Source of the DNA: Lytechinus pictus
Lineage: Eukaryota; Echinodermata; Echinoidea; Temnopleuroida; Toxopneustidae
Direction of reading: 5' to 3'
Assembly: GCF_037042905.1 (NCBI RefSeq)
Contig: NC_087262.1
Coordinates: 7,154,001 to 7,218,000, forward strand
DNA length: 64,000 nucleotides
Below the pieces are notes generated by a model. The model was not told where the DNA came from and searched no databases. It saw nothing but the letters and a program-made list of their open reading frames with translations. Numbering within the stretch: the first letter of the stretch is position 1; each line of letters starts with the position of its first letter. A program made the translations under genes and the position numbers. Below are positions 46,846 to 58,255 of this stretch, one piece after another.

Positions 46846-46862
46846 CCCCCCCCGGTTTAGGT

Positions 46863-47275
46863 TTCCTTGGTTCAGAATGGTTCAGAATGCAGGGAATGTA
46901 GTGAAAGCAAACAATCCGAATCCCAGGTAAAATACATGTACCTCGTGACGGTGACTCGACCATATCATGAATATCATACATTGTACCTACTTCAATTTAT
47001 ATTGTTTGTATAAGTTTCATTTGCAGCCATTTTATTTCGTTCTGTGAAAATGAAATAAAGCAAATTTGATATTTGAACATGGAGTTCGGAAGGAATACAC
47101 GAGTTGTAAAATAATAAGTGGGTGTGTCACATTATCTGTTTTCTTAGTGATTTATTCGTAAATTCGTTATTCGGAACATATAAAGGAAGCATTTTATAAG
47201 CATGTAGGGTATACACACAATATATGTTTCTATGTCAGGAAACCACCTGACAACGTTTTAGGATGCCAAGAAAAT
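46863..47275. other. Short spacer, no feature seen
   Basis: AT-rich sequence between two repeat elements; no open frame or inverted ends. Confidence 0.4.
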
Positions 47276-47281
47276 GTATAT

Positions 47282-47465
47282 GTATTGCAAAAACACCGGT
47301 GTTGATTTGTTAAACACCAGCCCGGAATCTAAATATTTCCACACCAGAGTAGTATTAAAAGAACGCCAGTTTGGAATCAAACCGACGCCGTCTTAATACT
47401 AATTGGTGTTGAATAAACACCTATCTGGTGTTGGACCCCAACCAAACTGGTGTGGATATAATATG
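47282..47465. mobile_element. Diverged relative of the CACTGCAAAAACTCTGGTG MITE
   Basis: It begins 'attgcaaaaacaccggtg' and carries 'ccagcccggaatctaaatat', 'aattggtgttgaataaacac' and 'ctatctggtgttgg' in the same order as 41,109-41,350. The right end is damaged. Confidence 0.7.
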
Positions 47466-47935
47466 TAGAGGGTAGGAGCAGAACAGAATGAGAACATGGA
47501 GAAGAAAGGGGATGAAGAGGAAGTGAAGGAGGAAGAGGAAGTGAAGGAGGAAGAGGAAGCGTAAGATGGAGATGGAACAGGATGAGAACATGAGGAACTA
47601 CCATGAAGATGAGAACGAGTAGGAGGAAAAAAGTGGAAAAGAAGGGACAAAACGAGGGAGAAGGGGGTCGAGGAGTAAGATGATGAGGAAGATAATGAGG
47701 AGAAAGAGATCGACGTGGAGTAAAAGTTGAGGAGATCGAAAAGAAAGAGGATGATTATGATTGAGGAGGATGCGAATGATGATTGTGCCATGATTATGAT
47801 CAGGAGGACTGGGGAAGCTGGGGGAGGGGGCGGGTCGGAGAGGAGAGGAGGGGCAGGAGGGGGGGGGGGCAGCTAGGGGTAGAGGATAAGGTTGGGGAGG
47901 AGTTAGCAGGTGTTTCAAATACCTTTGAAGCTTTC
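47465..47935. repeat. Purine-rich GGAAGAGGAAGTGAA tract
   Basis: A/G-rich sequence with three near-exact 'ggaggaagaggaagtgaa' units (47,515-47,565), grading into G-rich DNA near 47,860. Reading frames here are low complexity (Ser/Leu/Pro-rich) and are not called. Confidence 0.75.
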
Positions 47936-48001
47936 AGTATTGGTTACTGGATAATAATAAAGTTACTGGATAATACAGAGATAATTAATACACAGTACAT
48001 T

Positions 48002-48742
48002 AGGGTTCCCACAGAAATTTGAAAACAGAATTCCATGACTTCTCCATGACTAAATTGCTGCTTTCCATGGCTTCCTGTGGCGTCCCGGGAGTTATGTAGA
48101 ATTTGGGATGTCACAAAATTCGCAAAAATGGAAATCATGAACACCAATTATAGCAGCAGAGTATGATCACAAAGTATGAGAGTTGCGAGAAACGACAAAC
48201 TGGAAAGTTGCCATAGCCAAGAGGTAAATGCAATTCCATGACTTTTCACAACTGATTTTCTAAATTCCCTGACTTTTCCCTGACTTAAAGAGAAATTCCA
48301 GTAGTTGCAGTAAACACTGATTTCATGAGAAAGTCTGTAAAACCAGGCTTAATTGTCAGTATATCATCGAGGATCTATATCTGGTACAGTTACATAAACT
48401 GAACTTTGTGAAATCTTGAAATCTACGCTGAATAATGTTCAGACTGAACTTCCCCAACACAGATAAGCGCACGTGGGACAGTGTATAATTATTGCTTTGA
48501 GCGTCGGGCCCGACGCTCTACCCGAATCCTGTGCTTATTTGCTGATTTCTCAGCAATTACACAATTTCTTCCAGAATCCTTTGGCACATGCGTTTTATTT
48601 ATACAAACAGACACTTTGGTGGTCATTTCATTGGATTCTGTACGAACTCATTTTGATATCGTTACCAAAACTAGCATTTACCTTTAATTTCCATGGCATG
48701 ACCACACATTTTTCCAGGCTTTTCCAAGACTGTGGGAACCCT
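48002..48742. mobile_element. MITE with AGGGTTCCCACAG ends, interrupted by a second MITE
   Basis: AGGGTTCCCACAG (48,002) and CTGTGGGAACCCT (to 48,742) are perfect 13-bp inverted ends. Inner arms contain 'ttccatgacttctccatgac' type words. A separate TTAA-bounded element sits inside at 48,285-48,687. hAT-like ends are suggested, but I see no clear 8-bp duplication. Confidence 0.75.
48285..48687 (+). mobile_element. TTAA-bounded MITE, 403 bp, copy 1
   Basis: TTAA lies at both ends. The ends are imperfectly inverted: TTAAAGAGAAATTCCAG against, on the other strand, TTAAAGGTAAATGCTAG. A 20-base perfect palindrome, GAGCGTCGGGCCCGACGCTC, lies inside (about 48,499). A near-identical copy in reverse orientation is at 57,444-57,846. 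Confidence 0.85.
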
Positions 48743-49064
48743 GATTGGCAAATGAAACCACTTGGAGTTGGAAACTTTATAAGTATTATATATACCTTAT
48801 AAACTTTATAAGTTATTCCTTACGCTCGTTCTTTTCTACAAATACAAACTTACTAATACCGGTAAGCATTGATTAATAATACTGAATCAATAAAACTTAC
48901 CTTAAATCGTCGAAGTCTTGCTGTTGAACGAGATTCTATTAGCTGCAACGGGCTAACACGTGGAGCTGGAGAGATCTATGACTCGCTGACTGTGAGAATA
49001 CGGTATGGCTTCAAAAGGTGTAGTGTTCGTGATCAGAACCAGGCCAAAGACGGCGCGTATTATA

Positions 49065-49900
49065 CCCTGCGCAGTTGACCTCTAAAAAGGTCAAGTCTTC
49101 TTACCTTACAGCAGGCCCGGAGAACAGGGGCCTGTTGCATGAAAGGGTCTTTCGTAGAACCGTTCTACGTAAGAACGACATATCGCTCAACTGTTTCACA
49201 AAGAACATTTGGGCGATACGAATAATGGTCCTTGGAAAGACACCTCCAGACATGTCTAAAGCAGCTGGGGTCAATAAATGAACACCACTGCTCGATGATT
49301 AGAATTATGTAAATAAATAGGGGTGGGATCGACAAACTCACCAGGCAAAATATGACTTCTTAGGAGCGTTGTCCAAGTTCAAGTTCTGCCAGTCAGCCAT
49401 ATAAGTTAAATCCACCGCAGCATGGTCGGTGACGTCACAATATAGATTGGAGGAGGGGTAGGGAAATAGCTCGCTGCTACAGCCCCCCCCCCCCGTTTTG
49501 AAAAATTTTGGTCATATTTTCAAAAATGATAAAAAAAATGTGGACAAAATTCTGCCACCCAATTTGGAGCGACTATTTCCCGTCGTACCCTCCATAAATT
49601 TCCACTGGAGAGCATATTTTTTTTTTTTTTTTTAAACCTTCCCCCAAGAACACAGGGTCCGAAAACTTAAAACAAGTGTGGATCAAAATGATCCGATAGG
49701 CCATATAACATCAAATTTGAAAGCCAAAACAACACCAGTTTAGTATCCAAAAATGGCCAAAACACATTGGGAATTTGGCGAATGAATACTATTTTTTGCC
49801 TGAACATTCCCTCATAGAAGGGAGAATTTTTTAATGGGCAATATTTAATTGACCGCCGGAAACCAAAAACCTAACTTAATCTAGGCGGTTGCCCTAATGA
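49065..49900. other. Spacer with MITE-like and G/C-run fragments
   Basis: 'gggcctgttgcatgaaaggg' at about 49,126 resembles the start of the small CATAAAGCT-type MITEs, with 'gtttcacaaagaac' following. C-run at 49,482-49,494. T-run at 49,617-49,633. No gene. Confidence 0.4.
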
Positions 49901-51770
49901 CCAGATCACAACGCCTGACAGAATTGCTCTTAGTCTCCCGGACAATCTCCGGGTATTTTCCTCAGAGATAATCTATCTCCGAAGTAATCCCTGATCCAAG
50001 TCAGGGTTCCCCAAGGATTTCATCTTGGGAAGTCTGCTAATCCCAGGATCCCATAGCCTCCTCTGCCGGGTGTCAGGCAGTACCACTGGCTGTCCCTACC
50101 AGGAAGGGAATCCTGCTGAAATGCAGTAGGACAAGTGCATATTGGCTATACCAGTATGGACTGATCCTGGATTACAGAAATCTAGCTGTATCAATGGGTC
50201 ACCTTGACCTAACAGCTCTAAAGCCATGTTCTTATGCTTAGCAAGCCGCCTATCCTGGGAAACCGCATCCAGGTTTTGTGGGGGCAGACCCAGGATTTTC
50301 TGGGCTAAGCATAGAGCTTTTCTCCTGCCCTACAGTATCAGGCAGGCTTAGAGGAAATTCCCCTAAGCCTTCACTTCCGGATTCTCCGGAATGGCCTCCT
50401 GATGACATAGGTATAAAGGCCATGGAACTGGTACTAAGGTGGCAGACAATTACATCCTCTGGACCCGCCTCCGGTTCATTCTCTGACGGAATCCCCGAAG
50501 ATTCACCAGCTTGTATACTCTGATTCAGAGTAACCGGTGGGATTGATTCGAGAACTGTTGAGAGATCTATGAGATCACCAAGATCTGTATTGAGATCTAT
50601 GAGATCGTTCAGATCTGTATGGAGATCTATGAGGTCTCCCGGATCTGTCTTAAAATCTATGGGATCTCCCAGTTCTGTCTCGAGATCAATTAGGTCGCCG
50701 GCAAGCGTCTGTTCTTCAGGATTGCCGGGGCTTGCGCACCATAGTGATTCTTCAGCCACAGCACCTATACCCTGTTGGTTGCTTGTTGGTTTAGCCAGAT
50801 CTACTCTTGACCCGGATTGGCCGATCGGTTCCTAGGTCGAGATTCGGCCATCATTCCCGACCCCACATCGTTTCCCTCGAGGTTAAGGAAAGAAACCGAT
50901 GACTTTTTACTTCCCGGTGCGTGACCTTTGGAAAGACACGTCTTCATTGCCTCGATGAATTCGCATAGCTTGGCCATACTACTGGAGATCATATCCAGTC
51001 GGCCTTCATGCCCATCCAGTCGTTCGATCAGATTCCCCATGCCAATGGGGTTGAACTGGTTGGTTCTTGTACCAGTACATGTAGATTTTGAAAGGGCATT
51101 CCCTGTATTGCTCTGCGGACAGTTAGGAATTGGATGAACTTGGTTTACTATCCGCTTACAGGGATTATCTGCAGGGGCTGCGGCAACTCTTGCAGGATTT
51201 GATCGGCCAGACACAGCATTATAAGGAGTGCTGGGCCCAACGGATGGCCTCAGCTGCTGACTCCACCGACTGGGGTCGGTGATTCAGGGATTGGTACCCC
51301 GCATTGTGATCATGTGCTCCTTGGCACATGCGAAGTACCAGCTGCTGCTGGAGAGAACTCTCCGGACTACCCGGGAACGCGTGAACCGCAATATCTTGAA
51401 GGCGATCCACCCATTCCTCCAAAGACTCACTGGCCTCCTGTTTGGCAGCCATTATTAATTCTAATTGGGAGGACTCAGGTAGTTCTGAAAAGTTGAACCG
51501 AGCAGCCATCTTCTGGAAGGCAACAGTGAAATCCATAGCTGGATTCTGTGCGGCCAATCTATCATAGTAAGCAAGAGCTTTACCCTCAAGGCACAAACAA
51601 AGATATACCAAGCTTTCCTGGCCATCCCATTCTTGGTCCGCTGCCAGAAGTGAGAACTTCCGAAAGACTTCCTGTCCTAATTTCCAACAGAAAATCAATA
51701 TCTCTCCCAACCTCCCAACCAATGCTGACATAATTCTTCCCAACCTCCCAACCATAATGTAATGTCTCAC
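49900..51770 (-). pseudogene. Gag-like retroelement fragment, frameshifted, no polymerase
   Basis: Minus-strand segments 51,770-51,219, 51,214-50,801 and 50,759-50,250 lie in three frames and look like one decayed protein. The first has a Gag-type capsid pattern: 'GKALAYYDRLAA', 'FQKMAARFNF' and 'EASESLEEWVDRLQDIA', with 'LVLRMCQGA', typical of Ty3/gypsy Gag. The second is linker with basic Ser/Asn/Pro-rich sequence. The third carries five to six near-tandem DLIDL-x-TDLG/N repeats, then an acidic Ser/Pro-rich tail. No protease, reverse transcriptase, integrase or LTR is visible downstream. Capsid assembly is the family role; this copy is broken. A domesticated Gag gene is possible but the frameshifts argue against it. 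Confidence 0.65.
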
Positions 51771-52925
51771 AGGAGTATCATAAATCGTGATACACAGAAT
51801 TTCCTAAACATTTTCCATGCCATAATTTGCATCATAGAGCTCAAGGACTCAATGTCTCTCCCAACCTCCCAACCATAATGTAATGTCTCACAGGAGCATC
51901 ATAAATCGTGATACACAACATTTGCTAAACATTTTCCATGCTCCTAATTTGCATCATAGAGCTTAAGGACTCGATGTTTCTCCCAACCTCACAACCATGC
52001 TGACATGGTTCTGCCCAGCCTCCCAACGATAATGTAATGTCTCACAGGAACAACTTTAATCGTGATACACAAAATTTCCTAAACATTTTCCATGCCATAA
52101 TTTGCATCATAGAGCTCAAGGACTCAATGTCTCTCCCAACCTCCCAACCATAATGTAATGTCTCACAGGAGCATCATAAATCGTGATACACAACATTTGC
52201 TAAACATTTTCCATGCTCCTAATTTGCATCATAGAGCTCAAGGACTCAATGTCTCTCCCAACCTCCCAACCATAGTGTAATGTCTCACAGGAACATCATA
52301 AATCGTGATACACAAAATTTCCTTAACATTTTCCGTGCTCCTAATTTGCATCATAGAGCTCAAGGACTCAATATCTCTCCAAACCTCACAACCATGCTAA
52401 CATAATTCTGCCCAGCCTCCCAACCATAATGTAATGTCTCACAGGAACATCATAAATCCTGATACACAAAATGTCCTAAACATTTTCCATGCTCCTAATT
52501 TGCCTCATAGAGCTCAAGGACTCAATGTCTCTCCCAACCTCCCAACCATAATGTAAAATCTCACAAGGATATAAAAATTGTGAAACACAAAATTTCCTAA
52601 TTATTTTCCATGCTCTTAATTTCATCAAAGAGACTAAAAACTCAATGTCGCTCCAAACCTCCCAACCATGCTGACCTACTGTCGTAATTCTGCCCAGCCT
52701 CCCAACCATAATGTAATGTCTCACATGAATATCATAAATCGTGATACACAAAATTTCCAAAAGATTTTCCATGCTCCTAATTCCATCAAAAAGACTCAAA
52801 AGTCAATGTCTCTCCCAACCTCCCAACCATGCTGGCCTACTGTCGTAATTCTGTGTAGCCTCTCAACCATAATGTAATGTCTCACAAGAATATCATAAAT
52901 CGTGATACACGAAATTCCTAGATAT
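51690..52925. repeat. ~120-bp satellite with 33-bp optional insert
   Basis: Units contain TCTCCCAACCTCCCAACCAT, 'aatgtaatgtctcacaggag', 'atcataaatcgtgatacaca' and 'ttgcatcatagagctcaagg'. They occur at about 51,850, 52,010, 52,130, 52,250, 52,370, 52,520, 52,650 and 52,810. Some carry an extra 'catgctgacataattctgcc' block. The array overlaps the first residues of the Gag-like frame (MRHYIMVGRLGR...), so the repeat probably derives from the retroelement's leader or starts beside it. Confidence 0.9.
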
Positions 52926-52994
52926 GGTTATTCTCAACAGTAACTCAGCTCTACGTATAACGTCAGTTGGTATGGTAACACACAACAAGCATTT

Positions 52995-53145
52995 ATTATT
53001 GATTGATTGATTGATTGACAACGAATTTATTCATTCCAAAATTTCAACAAAGTTACAAAGTAAAGCAAAATATAATATAACATTTTGAAATGAAATAGGA
53101 ACCTTCTGGAAAGCAAAGCTTGTTATTGAAGGTTTTCTTCAATAA
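52995..53145 (-). mobile_element. Retroposon 3'-end fragment with (TTGA)n tail
   Basis: (TTGATTGATTGATTGA) is followed by 'caacgaatttattcattcca' and A/T-rich DNA, then 'ggaaccttctggaaagcaaa'. This is the layout of a reversed non-LTR element ending in a short tandem tail. Confidence 0.5.
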
Positions 53146-53149
53146 ATAA

Positions 53150-53770
53150 GACTTAATGCACTGCACTGCCTCACAATCATGCAACCCCTACACACGTTCA
53201 CCTTGTGTGTCTAAATTTTGCACTGACGTTAGGTCCTCCTCACTCGATATCATAAAATAAAACCCCGATATTATAAACAAGTACATAGGGCGGGAGGGGA
53301 GGGAAACTTGTTGCCTCAATGGAATTTGAAACTGCAATGGCTCAATAAGAGCACATGTCACTATAGAGCCGGGGTAATAGTATGGAGCGCTTAGATTCAT
53401 TTGTATTAAGCGCGATATGAATGCTGCATATTATAATGCAAGTTCCCCACTGTGATTAATTCATATATGCAACTAGCGATCAGATGCACGTTCAAACTCA
53501 AGTTTAACTATTTACATAGTTTAGCACCTGGCTTATTCTTCAATAAAGCTAACACTTGTCTCTCTCAAAATTTTACTGATCACTAACAATGATCATTACC
53601 TTTTGTTCGTATAATTTACATTACCCAATTTTTGCAAATGTAAGGTCCTTACTTTTGTTCATTTTTGTTTGTAATTGTATTTATGTATTTGTATTTATGT
53701 ATTTTTGATTTGTATGTGAAAAATGGAAAGAAAAGAAATGAAATGAAATAAATCAATAAATCTTTAATAT
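53150..53770. other. Spacer, no gene seen
   Basis: The sequence ends in 'tgaaatgaaataaatcaataa', possibly a plus-oriented poly(A) end of another retroposon. Otherwise featureless. Confidence 0.4.
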
Positions 53771-53774
53771 TATT

Positions 53775-55376
53775 TTGAGAAACGAGTGGAATACTAACTA
53801 AAAACACAATTGCTAACGAAATATATTATTCAATATGCCATGTATGTGATAAATGCTGTATTTTGATATTCAAAATGGCCACTAAAGGCCCTAACAGTAT
53901 TATGGACAATGATAAAGAGGACCAAAGAAATCACAAGAGTGAGCACTAAAAAGCATTTATTTGTGATGAATAAATGGGATACTGTCTAAAAAAATGTTAA
54001 CGAAATATATCATTCAGGTTTAGAGTTTGTGTTTAATACTGTATTTTGACTTTCAAAATGGCTGCTATAGACAACTTGGAAATAAATTTTCACACGAGTG
54101 AGCACCATAAATGCACGTAATTGTGATCTATGAGAAAATCATTGTCTGAAAGCATAATTACTATTAAGATTTATCAGTTCTTATATGCCAGGTAGGTGAT
54201 AAATACAGGCCCCAACAGGATTATGTACAATGGGGACAAATGATTTTAACTGATTTTGGCTTTGCTTGAATAAATGGTGTTGTATGAGTGAAATATTGTC
54301 TGAAAACATAATTACTAACGAAATATATCATATCATCTAAAATTTAGGTGATAAATGTTATATTTCAAAATTCTAAATGGCCGCCATATGCCCTTTTGTA
54401 AAAATTATCTGTCCTCATTCAAATTGTACATAATACAATAAGGGCCCATGGCGGCCATTTTCCATTTCAGAATGCAGCGTTTATCACCTTAAATGCACCA
54501 GATATGATATACCTCGTTAGGAACCATGGTTTAGAAATATTTCACTCTTACATCACAATTATATGCTATACTGATAGACAAGCAAAGCCAAATTCTGTCA
54601 AAAATATATATGTCCCAAATTACAATGTACATAATACTTTTAGGACCTATGGCAGCCATTTTGAATTTCAAAGTACAGCATTTATTACCTCCATGACCAG
54701 TATGTGATGTATTTATTTAGAAATCATGTTTAAGACAATATTTTTACTCATACATCACAGTTACATGCATTTTATGATTCTCACTCTTGTAAAAAGTAGA
54801 TTCCCTATACGCATGTAATATAATTCAGTTAGGGCTTGTATCAGCTACTTTTAATGTCAAAATACAATGTCAAAATACAATATTTATCACTTACATGGCA
54901 GAAGAAATGCTATATTTCATAAAAATCATGTTTTCAAATAATGTTTTATCATACTACAGGATTTTATGGATTTCATAGTCAAGCAAATCCAAATTCTTAA
55001 AAATTGCATGTCCTGTAGGGGCCTATTGGGGCCATTTTGAATTTAACAACACAGCATTTATCTCATGCATGACAAAATAAATGATATGTTTCGCTAGAAA
55101 ACATGTTTTCAGACATTATTTTACTCTATGATCACAATTCCATGCATTTTATAGTCCTTAATCTTGTGAAAATTAATGTCTCCAATCGCATTGTACGTAA
55201 TGTATAATGGACCTATGGCGGTCATTTTGAATGTCAAAATACAGCATTTATCACATAAATTGCCTTTATATTTCGTTAAATATTATGATTTTAGCCATTA
55301 TTCCACTCGCTTATCTTAGTACAAGTAATATGCATTTTAGCACCCACTCTTGTGATTTTCTTTCGTCCCCATTAAC
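53775..55376. repeat. ~190-bp satellite with orientation switch at about 54,410
   Basis: Units contain 'ggtgataaatgctgtatttt', 'caaaatggccgccat' and 'ttgtgaaaaaattg/tacaatgggga' words. Before about 54,400 the order is aaatggccgccat; after it the complement atggcggccattt appears. The array thus turns round, and the two sides form an imperfect palindrome. Units are quite diverged. It continues at 58,256-58,745 after the inserted element. Confidence 0.85.
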
Positions 55377-55799
55377 ATTGTACACATGGGCGGAAATCCC
55401 AGGGGGGACAGGGGGGACAGGGGGGACGTGTCCCCCCTACTCAAAATAGTAGGGGGGACACAATATCAAATGTCCCCCCTACTATTTTTTGTCTTTTATG
55501 ATGGTAAGAAATACATCATTCTAAATCGAAATAAAATATGTATTTTGGGACGAGTTGGGACGATGACCGTACTTTTGGGATGATAACCTTTTTTTTGCTT
55601 GTCAAGTTTTCCGCCCCTTGTCCCCATAGGCGGATCCAGGGGGCCGAGCCCCCCCCCCCCCCACTATTGTCGGAGCAAAAAAAGAAGAAAAGGAAAGAAA
55701 GAAGGAAAAAGGAAAAAGGAGGGAAAAGAGAGGAGAAAAGGAAGAGGACGACGAGTGCGCATAAAATAAGATGAGGGGAAGAGAAGAATCTTTCGTGCC

Positions 55800-58045
55800 A
55801 CTATGTACAATTTTCGCTCGCGCTTCGCGCTCGCATTGCCTGTTAGGTGATTTACATATCTTGCTCAATATGGAGCTTAAATATCAAGTTTGGAAGTCAA
55901 TATACAAAACATATTTCACCTCGGAAATCGAACTTTCATTATTTTGTGTGATTTACAATTTGATTTTTTAAAAGTGCTCTGTAAAAATGTCAGTTTTATG
56001 GTCTGAATAATTTTATCAACATTTGCTGCTTGCGCTGCGTGCTCGCAAATTTTGATTTATCAGGTACCTATTATTTTCGTGTATTCCATAAAGTTTTCAA
56101 AATATCCCTTTTCAGGTCTGATTGTCAAGACGTATCAGCTAGCGCTGCACGCTGGCATTTTGATTGGCGAGTTATGTATGTTTCAATATTGATTATACAA
56201 CAAACTACTTAAAATCCCCTTTTCATGACAGTTTAACAAAAATTTTAGCTCGTGATTTGTGCTCGCATTAATGGTTAAAAATATATTAACTGATGCATCC
56301 TATTCATAATTACAAAAGTGAAATGTCCAGTTTTTATGCCATAATATCATCAGATTTCGCGCCCTCATTAGGCATTAATAAATATGATATTAATTTAATA
56401 ATTCAATTGTCCCTTTTGTTTCATCTCGCGCTTAGCAAGAGGAATAGGAAGATAGTCATCATTTTCATGACATGTCGTAAGGATGTCCCGGTCCTATGTC
56501 AAAACTCAAAGTAATAATAATGAAAATTTTAGCTCATTTTTTTAAGTGCGATCCATATCCACCTTACAATTTTCCTACAAAGCGCTCGAAATATAAAGCT
56601 GTAATTGACTCTTTTCAGATCGGAATATCAAAGTTTCATGATTTTCATGATTAAAGATGTATTTAGAATGCCTAGATTCTAGGTCTAAATATGAAACACG
56701 CGCACGCATGTTTATTCAAATACTCAACTTAATCTCTATTCAAATTACTATCAAGTTTCAGATCACAATATCAAAATTTTTCTGCTCGCCCTTTGTGCTC
56801 GCATTATTAATGTAGGAAAACCCCCTATTACTCATCCTTTTCATGATTTACAAAACATTGATTTTGATTGATTTATTTTATTTAAACACGGTAAAAAGCC
56901 CTCAGCCTATGGCTGTTTACAAAACATGAACAGAGTGGTCAATTTTTAGGTCTAAATCTCGGTTTTTTTCTGCTCGCGCTTCGCGCTCGCATCAATTGTT
57001 GAATTATATAGCTATCCTGTTCACGATTACAAAAATTGATTAAATTTTCCATTCTTTCTTTAGAAATTTTCAGCTCGCGCTTCGCGCTCACATTTTTTGA
57101 TTGTTGAAATATGTAACGCCTTCATGGCTAAGTGCAAGCAGTCCTTAACAAGTACCTTTTCAACAGGTACCAGTTCAAAACGTATATAAAGATTTTCTGC
57201 TCGCGCTTTGCGCTCGCATTATTAATACTCATCCTTTTCATGATTTATAAAACATGAATAGAGTGTCTCGTTCAGTAAATATTATAGGACTAAATCTCGA
57301 AATTTTCCGCACGCGCTTCGCGCTCACATCAATTGTCTGCTTATATACCTATTCTGCTAGAGTTGCAAAAAGTGCTTAGAATTTTTAGGTGAAATTGTAA
57401 CAAAAAAAATCAGCTCGCGCTTCGCGCTCGCATTATTTGATTGTTAAAGGTAAATGCTAGTTTTGGTAACGATATCAAAATGAGTTCGTACAGAATCCAA
57501 TGAAATGACCACCAAAGTGTCTGTTTGTATAAATAAAACGCATATGCCAAAGGATTCTGGAAGAAATTGTGTAATTGCTGAGAAATCAGCAAATAAGCAC
57601 AGGATTCGGGTAGAGCGTCGGGCCCGACGCTCAAAGCAATAATTATACACAGTCCCACGTGCGCTTATCTGTGTTGGGGAAGTTCAGTCTGAACATTTTT
57701 CAGCGTAGATTTCAAGATTTCACAAAGTTCAGTTTATGTAACTGTACCAGATCTAGATCCTCGATGATATACTGACAATTAAGCCTGGTTTTACAGACTT
57801 TCTCATGAAATCAGTGTTTACTGCAACTACTGGAATTTCTCTTTAAATGCCAACTGCACGCAGTCTTTAACAGGTATCTTTTCAATCAGTTCATTTTTGC
57901 TCGCGCTTTGCGTTCGTAGTAATTATTAAGTTGCATACACATTTTTTTTCAGGATAACAAACATTGCCCAGAATGTTCAAATTTTAGGAAAAAATACATA
58001 AAATTTCCAAAAAATTAGCTTGCGCTTCGCGCTTGCATCATATAA
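55800..58045. repeat. Interspersed GCTCGCGCTTCGCGCTCGCA motif
   Basis: Intact or near-intact copies lie near 55,815, 56,028, 56,750-56,800, 56,972, 57,072, 57,199, 57,310, 57,412, 57,900 and 58,017. They are separated by 100-250 bases of AT-rich DNA that often contains 'ttcatgatt' and 'aaaat'. The GC-rich 20-mers stand out sharply from the AT-rich background. Each is nearly self-complementary around GCGCTTCGCGC. Confidence 0.9.
57444..57846 (-). mobile_element. TTAA-bounded MITE, 403 bp, copy 2 (reverse orientation)
   Basis: Near-identical reverse complement of 48,285-48,687, with TTAA at both borders and the same central 20-base palindrome. It interrupts the nested 2.6-kb element and is therefore the youngest layer of that nest. 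Confidence 0.9.
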
Positions 58046-58255
58046 ATAAAAATTATGATATTATATATGCATTTATAAGAATAAAGCTAAGAAGTGACTA
58101 ATGAGGACTACCCCTTCAAAGAAACAAACACATATCATCTTCGAGCTGCCGATCGGGGAACTTGGCTGAAACAAATTTCCGCCCCCCCCCCTATTGGCGA
58201 AGGCAGGATCCGCCCCTGTGTCCCCCCTACCTTTTGGGAGAGATTTCCGCCCCTG

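Larger units (their letters stand above)
42068..46853. mobile_element. Foldback element, ~4.8 kb, with 9-bp direct repeat at borders
   Basis: GGTTTAGGT stands at 42,059-42,067 and at 46,854-46,862. Inside, the left side has repeats of CCCACAAATGTAATAACG (42,617-42,790) then many 'agtcttttttccagaccc' units. The right side has the same units inverted (TCTGGAAAAAAGAC, 45,010-45,480 and 46,335-46,570, then TTATTACATTTGTGGGCG, 46,668-46,840). The outer ends pair as CCGG..GTGTTGCACCC against its mirror with a long C-run. No transposase frame was seen. An 8-9-bp duplication suits hAT or Mutator-type transposition; family is unresolved. Confidence 0.65.
55625..58218. mobile_element. GGCGGATCC-type element, ~2.6 kb, nested in the hAT element
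   Basis: The left end CATAGGCGGATCCAGGGGG (55,625) faces a right end GGCAGGATCCGCCCCTG (to 58,218). The interior is filled with irregularly spaced copies of GCTCGCGCTTCGCGCTCGCA. No transposase frame is visible. An inverted partial copy of its left 550 bp lies at 58,745-59,275. Confidence 0.65.
55385..58255. mobile_element. hAT-type element with 8-bp duplication ATTGTACA, containing nested elements
   Basis: ATTGTACA stands at 55,377-55,384 and 58,256-58,263. The ends are CATGGGCGGAAATC on the left and GATTTCCGCCCCTG on the right. The flanking duplication and ends fit hAT. Just inside are several 'gggggacag' repeats and matching 'tgtccccccta' units. Its own sequence is short (about 240 + 37 bp); the rest is an inserted GGCGGATCC element. 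Confidence 0.8.

Noticed and set aside
47377-47918. Ser/Pro/Leu-rich proteins near 47.4-47.9 kb
   Set aside because: Translations of a purine-rich simple tract in three overlapping frames.
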